This document shows positions 57,686 through 64,000 of a stretch of DNA of 64,000 bases, one piece after another; position 1 is the stretch's first letter, and every line of letters starts with the position of its first letter. Below the pieces are notes generated by a model that was given only the letters and a program-made list of their open reading frames with translations, ran no database searches and had not been told where the DNA came from. The stretch spans positions 1 to 64,000 of the forward strand of contig NZ_ARXV01000011.1 in the NCBI RefSeq assembly GCF_000756665.1, read 5' to 3'. This DNA comes from Alcanivorax nanhaiticus. GTDB lineage: Bacteria; Pseudomonadota; Gammaproteobacteria; Pseudomonadales; Alcanivoracaceae. A program made the translations under genes and the position numbers.

Positions 57686-58423
57686 ATGCGCTGGCTATTC
57701 AGCCTGTTTCTCATACCAGGTGCGGTATCAGCTGCGCCACCGTTTGAACGCCCGGGGCTCGGCCTCAATCCGGACACTCTGCAGCAACACCGTATTGTTC
57801 TCGAACAAGGCCTGCCCGATGCCACTCTGGATCAGCGCAGCAGCCCGGAAATCACCACTCTGGATTTCAACACCTTGCTACGCCTGCAGGTCGTCAGCCG
57901 TATGGAAATTCAGGTTGGTATCAACAGCTACCGCTACCAGAAAATCGACTACGCCAATAATGACAATGATCAGGATGGTCTGGGAGACAGTTCCATCGGG
58001 GCCAAGTTTGCCCTGTACCGGGGAGAGGTTTTCCGTGCCGCGCTACTGGCAGGCATGTTGATGGATACCGCCAGCGACGGTTTCAGCGATGGTGAAGACG
58101 GTAGTTTCATCGCAGTGAGCGGCGGCTGGTGGATGGACGACCGACATCAGCTACAGCTGAGTGTCCGTATGGAGGATGACGGGTCGGAAACTTCCACTAC
58201 TCTCGTGCCTTCCTGGCATGCCCGCTTGAGTGATCAATGGGCCATCTTTCTCGATGCCGGGTTTACCCATAACCAGGACGATGGAGACGACAACAACCGC
58301 GCTGGCGGTGGGATCACCTGGATGATGACGCCCTCGATTCAGCTGGATGCCTATGGTCGCGGCGCCCTGGATAGTGACAGCGTGGATAATGAGGCCGGCC
58401 TGGGAATCGCAGTGGCTTTTTGA
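57686..58423 (+). CDS. Outer-membrane beta-barrel protein resembling MetA-pathway (phenol degradation) transporters
   Basis: The 245-residue product has a signal peptide (MRWLFSLFLIPGAVSA), then a beta-rich body with alternating hydrophobic residues. LNTLLR-type (DFNTLLRLQVVSRMEIQVGI) and DGLGDSSIGAKFAL segments recall the putative MetA-pathway transporter family; it ends in Phe (AVAF), usual for outer-membrane barrels. Function within the family is poorly known. GGGAG lies nine bases before the ATG. Convergent with the next gene (25 bases between stops). Confidence 0.7.
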   Translation: MRWLFSLFLIPGAVSAAPPFERPGLGLNPDTLQQHRIVLEQGLPDATLDQRSSPEITTLDFNTLLRLQVVSRMEIQVGINSYRYQKIDYANNDNDQDGLGDSSIGAKFALYRGEVFRAALLAGMLMDTASDGFSDGEDGSFIAVSGGWWMDDRHQLQLSVRMEDDGSETSTTLVPSWHARLSDQWAIFLDAGFTHNQDDGDDNNRAGGGITWMMTPSIQLDAYGRGALDSDSVDNEAGLGIAVAF

Positions 58424-58447
58424 TATGCCTAGCAAACGATCAGGTTA

Positions 58448-60526
58448 TCATGGCACCTTGGCGACGATCTCGCTGTGCCAGATTCCTCCAGGAAAGGCGA
58501 TACGGCCATAGTTCTGGTTACCGAAGCCCAGGTTGCCAATCAGGGGATCGCCAGCACCATTACCAAAGTTAACGCTTTCACCAATTAACAACTGGTTTTC
58601 AATGCTGATTGAGGCACTGCCGTCACTATTCTGATCCCCGGATTTCATTACCACATTCCCCTCCTTCCAACCCAGAGACCCGGATACGTTATACAGGTTG
58701 AACGAAGAACCCGGTGCCGATACCTCGGCCAGGGTCAGATAAGAGCTGGGATCAATATCAAAGAATCCTTCAAAGCCAATCGTTGACAGGGTCTGATTTC
58801 CAGTTGGCGTCACTACCGTCTGAGCACTTGGGAACATAACGAAACGGTAACGGCTGGCGGCAAGATTAAACTGCCAGAGCGCCACATTGGCGGTGCCGCT
58901 ACTCAGTTCATTGAGATTGCCCGCCCCGAACAACCCTCGCAGATAATAGCGGGCCAGGGTATCACTGCTCAGCATGATCCCGGTTTGCATGTCGCTGAAA
59001 ACCGGATCCTGTTCACCAATGCGGATAAACATATCCCGCGTTTGCCAGAGCACATCATTATGCAGAATCCCGACCCCGATGTTGCTACTGGTATCGGCGA
59101 ACAACAGATGAGAGTTGGTGGCCCAATCCGAGGCGGCGGCAACACGCTCTGCAGGAACAGCACTGTTGGCAGCGGCCCAATAACCCGGTGACTGGGCAAC
59201 CAGGTTGATGTCCATCTTCAGGCCATCCTGACTGTCGAAAGCCCCGCGCGGATAGATCAGCATGTCCGCATCCAGCTTGCCCAGCGTCAGAATCAGACCG
59301 AAGTTGTAATCCTTGCTCCAGCTGGTAGCTGGATTTTCCACACGCATTTTACTGCTGTAGCCATGCAGATGGCTGTTTCGCAACATCAAGGCAAAGGCGG
59401 AGTCATCCACCGGAACCCGGGTATCAATAAATTCCCCACCATTGGCCGTACACTGACTCTGGCTGGGCTGCCCTGCCGCAAGGCCATACCCCATGCACAA
59501 GCCTGCCGGCCCCACATTGTTCTGCAGCACATCCAAAATCACATCCATGGCCAGCATGGGATCCGCCGGATTCTCGCCTCCCATCTGCTTCCAGTCTGAC
59601 AACGTCAGTCGGGTCCGGTCACCATCTGCATGACCGAGCACAAGACCGAAATCCGTGTCGTAATCCCATGCGGCCCGGAACAACAATCCTTGCGAACGAC
59701 TGCTTAGATAATCCCAACCACTGGCCTGATGATAGGACACCCCTCCCGACATGATCTTCATCCGTGCATCCGTCAATCCACCAGTCCAACCCGCATGAAT
59801 CATCGGGGATCGTCCATCACGATCAAAATCAACCGGGTTTTCCTTGTACATCAGGTCAAAACGAAAATCGGTGAAGGTATGGTCTGCCTGGATCAGAATG
59901 CCATCGCTGTTAACGCCAACGATACCCGTCCCGGGTTGGTGGCCCGTCGCAGCTCCCGACGTAAAGCGGTTCGCGAACGCCATATTTCCGAAGCTGAGCT
60001 CAGCGGTGCCTGCACCTCCCTGGCGGATGATTAAATCCCCTGTCATGTCAAAATCAAACTGGGCGTAGCCATTGGCATCGGTATTAAAAATACCAGCGTT
60101 CACCAGGCTGATAGTGCCTGAAGAGTAAAGCGCCATTTCTCCCAGTGAATGGCTCTGGTAATCCTGATTGCTGGGGGTTTCCAGTGTGAAGCCCCCAATC
60201 CGGTATACCCCTGGTTGCCAGGCATAGGTCATGGCCAGCATGGGGACAGCACCATTACTTCCCACATCCAGCGTAAAACGACTTTGCAGTGGGCCTCCGT
60301 CACCTTGCCATGACACATCGCGAAAGTGCGTCAGTGCTTCCTGATCTTGAATGCCCTGATCCGTCTGCCAGGCAAGGTTTTCTGCGCTGATCCCCACTGC
60401 GCTTTCCAAATCCACAGTGAGGCCATCCTGCCCATTAATCGAAGACAGGGAAGAATCATCCAGCGGCGTTAATGCTTGAGCGCATACCGGCAAGAGCAGT
60501 AGCAGCCCGATCCCCCTAGAAGCCAT
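58448..60526 (-). CDS. Large exported protein of GQ-motif type
   Basis: The 692-residue product has a signal peptide (MASRGIGLLLLLPVCAQA) and a mature start LTPLDDSSLSSINGQDGLTV. The ending -L.D..LS.I.GQ(D)GL- is shared in weaker form by the next two genes, and by exported proteins of the FilA/DUF6160 kind in Acinetobacter, as far as I remember. The body is rich in Gly, Asn and beta-strand patterns, with no membrane helix. The start overlaps the upstream gene by 11 bases. Likely an outer-membrane or surface protein, perhaps part of a fimbria-like assembly; this is inferred, not shown. Confidence 0.6.
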   Translation of the reverse strand: MASRGIGLLLLLPVCAQALTPLDDSSLSSINGQDGLTVDLESAVGISAENLAWQTDQGIQDQEALTHFRDVSWQGDGGPLQSRFTLDVGSNGAVPMLAMTYAWQPGVYRIGGFTLETPSNQDYQSHSLGEMALYSSGTISLVNAGIFNTDANGYAQFDFDMTGDLIIRQGGAGTAELSFGNMAFANRFTSGAATGHQPGTGIVGVNSDGILIQADHTFTDFRFDLMYKENPVDFDRDGRSPMIHAGWTGGLTDARMKIMSGGVSYHQASGWDYLSSRSQGLLFRAAWDYDTDFGLVLGHADGDRTRLTLSDWKQMGGENPADPMLAMDVILDVLQNNVGPAGLCMGYGLAAGQPSQSQCTANGGEFIDTRVPVDDSAFALMLRNSHLHGYSSKMRVENPATSWSKDYNFGLILTLGKLDADMLIYPRGAFDSQDGLKMDINLVAQSPGYWAAANSAVPAERVAAASDWATNSHLLFADTSSNIGVGILHNDVLWQTRDMFIRIGEQDPVFSDMQTGIMLSSDTLARYYLRGLFGAGNLNELSSGTANVALWQFNLAASRYRFVMFPSAQTVVTPTGNQTLSTIGFEGFFDIDPSSYLTLAEVSAPGSSFNLYNVSGSLGWKEGNVVMKSGDQNSDGSASISIENQLLIGESVNFGNGAGDPLIGNLGFGNQNYGRIAFPGGIWHSEIVAKVP

Positions 60527-61217
60527 AAATCAGTGTCCTCCCGTCAAATCGGACCTGCATATTGGCGTTCGGGCCAGTGCTATCGCTGATACGGAACGCA
60601 TTGGCTACGCCCTGGTTCTGCTCCTGCATGAAGCCAAAATCGGAAAGATTGTCCGGGGTGTATGGGTTGCTGGCATCACTGTAGGTGGCGGCGGGATCGT
60701 TGGTTTCCACCGTCATGCGCCCCACATTCATGAAGGTTCGCATGTCCAGATATTCGCCCTCCCCCTTACCCGACGGGTAATCCATCTGGATTGCTACCAA
60801 ACCACTGGGATCACAGTTGGTGATCATGCAGCTACCGTCTTCTCGCTTGAAGCGATCTTCATCGTGATACAGAGTATTAGAGCCGGGCAACACGACTCCT
60901 TGAAGGCGAATATCGGTCAGGTTCAGATAGCCGTAATACTCCTTCATCACCAGCCAGTTGGTTTCTTTATCCACAAACTCCATGCCCAGGCGGCAAGGGT
61001 TATATGTGCCCGGCGCAGTATTACAGTGAGACAAAGCAACATGATTATCATCGCGGACTTCAATGTTGTTGTGCAGCCGCAGAGAAAGCTGAATCGCCGT
61101 TTGCCCAGTGATTTCCCCCAACTCGTAATCGTTCATGGCACGCATGCTGTCAGCGCTGCCCACTGACGCCAGCATCACCACAATCCCATAGACGCCAATC
61201 CTGATTATTCTTCTCAT
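60516..61217 (-). CDS. Exported protein of GQ-motif type
   Basis: I take ATG 61217 (233 residues; MRRIIRIGVYGIVVMLASVGSADS), with GGGGAGG just upstream; the longer frame to 61265 runs into the previous gene's end. After the signal peptide the mature start is MRAMNDYELGEITGQTAIQL, the same motif as its neighbours. Five cysteines (SHCNT, NPCRL, SCMITNC region) could form disulfides. A single DGRTLIYGF stretch ends the protein. Function unknown; part of one operon by overlaps. Confidence 0.6.
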   Translation of the reverse strand: MRRIIRIGVYGIVVMLASVGSADSMRAMNDYELGEITGQTAIQLSLRLHNNIEVRDDNHVALSHCNTAPGTYNPCRLGMEFVDKETNWLVMKEYYGYLNLTDIRLQGVVLPGSNTLYHDEDRFKREDGSCMITNCDPSGLVAIQMDYPSGKGEGEYLDMRTFMNVGRMTVETNDPAATYSDASNPYTPDNLSDFGFMQEQNQGVANAFRISDSTGPNANMQVRFDGRTLIYGF

Positions 61218-61227
61218 TGGCCTCCCC

Positions 61228-62544
61228 TTAGCAGAAGGTGCTGCTGCCATAGCAGTTCTGGGCACGATGAAAATCCAGTTCCGGATTCACAATCGGGAAG
61301 CCCGGTGCATCCAGAAGATCCAGGGCATCACCAATCGACAAATTCCCGAGCTGCATATTGTCGTTATAGACATCCACCAGCTTTGCGCTGGGAGCATTCA
61401 TCCACCAACCGGTATTGGCTGGCACCGCGTATCCGCTATGGCAACGTGGGGTATCCTGACTGGTGGTAGCGCATGCATCCAACGCCACCCCCATCAATCC
61501 TTGCTGAGTAAATTCTGCTGTTGGGCTCATTTTGCTATAACGCGGATAAGCCACTGGCTCACGCTGAAAGGAAAGAAAGAAATCGCTGGTATTTTCAAAC
61601 GCCAACCCATGAACCGTTCTAGCATCCGCATTAAGTTGGGCATAAACATCGTTCAGACCAATAAACTCCAGAAAGGCAACGATGCCACTGCCATTCAACG
61701 TTAGTTCCGCTGCCCTCAGACCAAGGCTCTGCATTCGAGTACCCGCCAGATCCACAAAAATGGAGTCGTTCTGATTGGTGCCACACAGATCTTCCGTGGT
61801 GCTGGTTCTTCCGGTACACCCCCAGGCATCCAGTGAGAGCAAAGAAGCGACAGTCGCCTTAACACGCATAGTCAGTGAAAGATCGGTGCCCAAGAAGCCA
61901 CTTACTGAATTCAATCCCGAGTGACAGCCCACCACCCCTGCTCCGGTAAATGCATCGGGGTTACAGGTATTTCCGAAGCCGCTGTTTTCCTCATTCAGGA
62001 CACCTTGGTAATAGCGGCGTCCCGTCGCCATAAAGCCATCTACGGTTGCGGCACCAATCTTGATTCCAACGACCTCCCTTAGCGTCGGACTATCATCATT
62101 CTTGATGGCAAATTCCATATAAGGGCGATCAAGGATGACCGGACTCTGAGGATCTCCCGGTTGATATCCGTTACGCCCCATCATGCTGACGTAATCGATA
62201 TCGATATCGCAGCCCGCGTGACCAGACAACAAATCGTTCACCCCACCACATCCCAACTGCAGCTTCGACATGTTCAGATTAAGCTGCATTTCTCCATCCA
62301 TACCCACCCTGTAAAAATTGAATGGGGTGGAGTACTCATTGGGATTTGCAAGTTCATCACCACGAACCATATCGGCAACAAAAAGCCCCTGTCCGGCAAC
62401 ATCCCGAAGGGCGGATTCATTTAGCTCTTCCATCCCATCATTTCTGAAAGCCAGACTTTCCAGCGGAAACTGAAACAGAAAAAAAAGAAGAAGAACTTTT
62501 GTGGGCCTTATCATTTTTTTATTCTTCATAGCCCTATCTTTCAC
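61228..62544 (-). CDS. Exported protein of GQ-motif type, cysteine-rich
   Basis: The 438-residue product uses GTG 62544, overlapping the upstream stop as GTGA; an ATG at 62529 is an alternative. A lysine-rich start and signal peptide (VLLLFFLFQFPLESLA) lead to FRNDGMEELNESALRDVAGQ GLFV, again the motif. It has ten or more cysteines, many in pairs as C-x(8-12)-C loops (GCGGVNDLLSGHAGCD, GCTGRTSTTEDLCG), suggesting disulfides in the periplasm or on the surface. No recognised enzyme motif. Confidence 0.6.
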   Translation of the reverse strand: MKDRAMKNKKMIRPTKVLLLFFLFQFPLESLAFRNDGMEELNESALRDVAGQGLFVADMVRGDELANPNEYSTPFNFYRVGMDGEMQLNLNMSKLQLGCGGVNDLLSGHAGCDIDIDYVSMMGRNGYQPGDPQSPVILDRPYMEFAIKNDDSPTLREVVGIKIGAATVDGFMATGRRYYQGVLNEENSGFGNTCNPDAFTGAGVVGCHSGLNSVSGFLGTDLSLTMRVKATVASLLSLDAWGCTGRTSTTEDLCGTNQNDSIFVDLAGTRMQSLGLRAAELTLNGSGIVAFLEFIGLNDVYAQLNADARTVHGLAFENTSDFFLSFQREPVAYPRYSKMSPTAEFTQQGLMGVALDACATTSQDTPRCHSGYAVPANTGWWMNAPSAKLVDVYNDNMQLGNLSIGDALDLLDAPGFPIVNPELDFHRAQNCYGSSTFC

Positions 62545-64000
62545 GGTGCACCTGCGCCGTAGCTGGTAAATTTCATATAGTTCATTTGTAGGCCTTCGAT
62601 GCGGGAATCACCTATATTGACCACATCGGTTCGAATCACCGGAATTCCTTTGGGAACAGCTTCATCGCATGTAAAAACACCAAAAGGCCCACAGCTATAT
62701 TCTCGATTTTCTGTATATGGTCGACTTGCTACTCCAAAAATCTCTGAGGGATCCTGCTTTCCGTTTACATAAACATGAGCGCCTCCTGCATTGACCGAAT
62801 AGCTACCTCCATAACCACATCGATAGGGATCTCCAGCAGTTGCGGTACAGCTATCAGACCGGGCGTAGTATCTTCCGTTGGCATTATGAGAACCGTCATA
62901 CAACGCCCCCAGGCCATTATTCCTGTTTGATGTCACTCCCCTTGGGGTGTATCCCTGAGCGGTGCATCCTTCACCTCCGGGACAGGAAAACTGACTGTTG
63001 CCATTGCGAACATCGACAGCAGTTAACAGATAAGCAAAAGCATCAAAATCCCGGCAGTTTTTGCATTTTCTGAAGAACATGCCGTCACTGGTGCTGTTAT
63101 AGGAATTTCGATTCGGATGAGAAACCGGCGTTGCAGCCCCTATACCATGAACGGAGGGGCAACCAATACCACGACAAGGAGTCCAGTCTCCCCAGCGGGA
63201 ATAGCCATGGGTGACTTCATAACTTTCTGGCAATTCAATGTCTGCAATCGGGATGTTGTAAGTCGAACTCACATGAGCCTTGTAGGCATCCACGTTTGCA
63301 CCAGGGGTGTTCTCAAGAATGGCAAGACGGGCAGTAATAAACCCCGGCAAGGTTTGACCGAAAGGGTCACTGGGATCAGATACAGTCTCTGGCACCGCAA
63401 ACGAATAGAAATGTTTGATAGCATTGTTCAGCGCGCCTGTTGTGGGCAATGCTGGGTCGCGCAAGAACGGAATTTCCAAAATGAAGTTTCCGTCCTGCTG
63501 AGGAACCGCATCCAGGGTTAGCGCCTGATAGAAGGGTTGTCCCAGGGCAATAAAGGCATCCACATTCTTGAAATGAAGCCCTTCATCTTCATCAAAAATA
63601 ACTGGCACACCAACAACATCACTTGCTGACCTGGAATCCTGTCCGGCAGAAAAACGAAAGTCACCGCGCAAGTGACTGTGGTACATGATTGCGAAGGTCT
63701 CATTGCCTGGCTGGGTATGCTGAAACATACGGAAGATAGAACCCGCCGCGTTCCCCTGAATGAGCGTCTGGCTTTTCAGAAATTCGCCAGTACCACTCTG
63801 CAGATTTTCATTTGGCCCGGTTCTGCCCGCCTCAATCTCTCCCATAAAGGAAAAGTTGTAATAAGGCTGAACCGTCGGGGCGACATATTCATAGACGGTT
63901 TTATCCGGCACGTTCGGATCTTCATTCAATGGAGTTCCATCGTAGTGATAACCAAACGGGGAATAGGCGCGCAGTACGTAGGGATTATCAAAAGGGGCGA
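62541..64000 (-). CDS. Exported or surface protein, N-terminus beyond window edge
   Basis: The frame is open from the stop at 62541 to the window edge (64000), so the gene is partial; the TTG at 63929 is inside it, since the codons upstream read through PYVLRAYSPFGYHYDGTPLN without a stop. About 486 residues are visible. Features: paired cysteines late in the protein (CKNCRD, CPGGEGC, CGPFGVFTC), glycine-rich tracts (GYGGSYSVNAGGAHVYV) and a DVVNIGDSRIEGLQMNYMKF end. No enzyme motif. It overlaps the next gene by four bases (GTGA), so is the first visible gene of the operon. Confidence 0.6.
   Translation of the reverse strand, partial: APFDNPYVLRAYSPFGYHYDGTPLNEDPNVPDKTVYEYVAPTVQPYYNFSFMGEIEAGRTGPNENLQSGTGEFLKSQTLIQGNAAGSIFRMFQHTQPGNETFAIMYHSHLRGDFRFSAGQDSRSASDVVGVPVIFDEDEGLHFKNVDAFIALGQPFYQALTLDAVPQQDGNFILEIPFLRDPALPTTGALNNAIKHFYSFAVPETVSDPSDPFGQTLPGFITARLAILENTPGANVDAYKAHVSSTYNIPIADIELPESYEVTHGYSRWGDWTPCRGIGCPSVHGIGAATPVSHPNRNSYNSTSDGMFFRKCKNCRDFDAFAYLLTAVDVRNGNSQFSCPGGEGCTAQGYTPRGVTSNRNNGLGALYDGSHNANGRYYARSDSCTATAGDPYRCGYGGSYSVNAGGAHVYVNGKQDPSEIFGVASRPYTENREYSCGPFGVFTCDEAVPKGIPVIRTDVVNIGDSRIEGLQMNYMKFTSYGAGAP

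Overview
The window looks like a chromosomal segment of a marine, oil-degrading gammaproteobacterium of the Alcanivorax type. The best clue is a wax ester synthase/diacylglycerol acyltransferase (48404-49777) that by recollection is almost residue-for-residue the Alcanivorax AtfA1 enzyme. It sits beside a large-form isocitrate lyase and a 604-residue acyl-CoA dehydrogenase, a set expected in a cell living on alkanes and fatty acids. Housekeeping blocks (atp operon, parAB-rsmG-mnmG, glmU, glmS) show this is main chromosome. Most of the window is GC-rich; positions 1-5000 are clearly AT-rich and look foreign.

Layout. 1-4965: six small minus-strand orphan genes, all membrane or exported proteins, each followed within about 15 bases of its stop by the same ~24-base motif; the row ends in a REP-associated tyrosine transposase (RAYT) cut by the window edge. 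5274-11289: urease operon ureDABCE-hupE-ureFG, with a sigma-54 type promoter ahead of ureD and REP-like palindromes inside the operon. 11623-18340: NAD salvage cluster: nadV, a methylase-nucleotidyltransferase fusion, a radical SAM protein and nadM-Nudix on the minus strand, then nrtR and an ADP-ribosylglycohydrolase on the plus strand. The same palindrome lies in both promoter regions and is probably the NrtR operator. 18700-29173: glmS, glmU and the complete F1Fo ATP synthase operon atpIBEFHAGDC. 29420-35150: a membrane/TPR-like protein, parB, parA, rsmG and mnmG.

35521-40431: cation/proton antiporter, a short-chain dehydrogenase and the acyl-CoA dehydrogenase. 41017-45855: a very large exported repeat protein, a beta-helix protein and a small membrane protein. 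46206-49777: isocitrate lyase and wax ester synthase, divergent. 49986-52984: mutarotase, cold-shock protein, a second RAYT flanked by long inverted palindromes, and a YgjP-type metallopeptidase. 53207-58423: RND efflux pump pair and an outer-membrane barrel protein. 58448-64000: four overlapping genes for exported proteins, three of which share a short mature N-terminal motif ending in GQ; the first gene runs off the window.

Repeats are a major theme: at least five families of short palindromic elements sit between genes, several at operon junctions. The observations I rate highest are the motif-punctuated gene row next to a RAYT (1-4965), the NAD-regulon genes for a radical SAM enzyme and a methylase-nucleotidyltransferase fusion (13244-15434), the RAYT with paired ~180-base inverted palindromes (51379-52309), and the GQ-motif exported operon at the right edge. 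No rRNA, tRNA or CRISPR array was seen.
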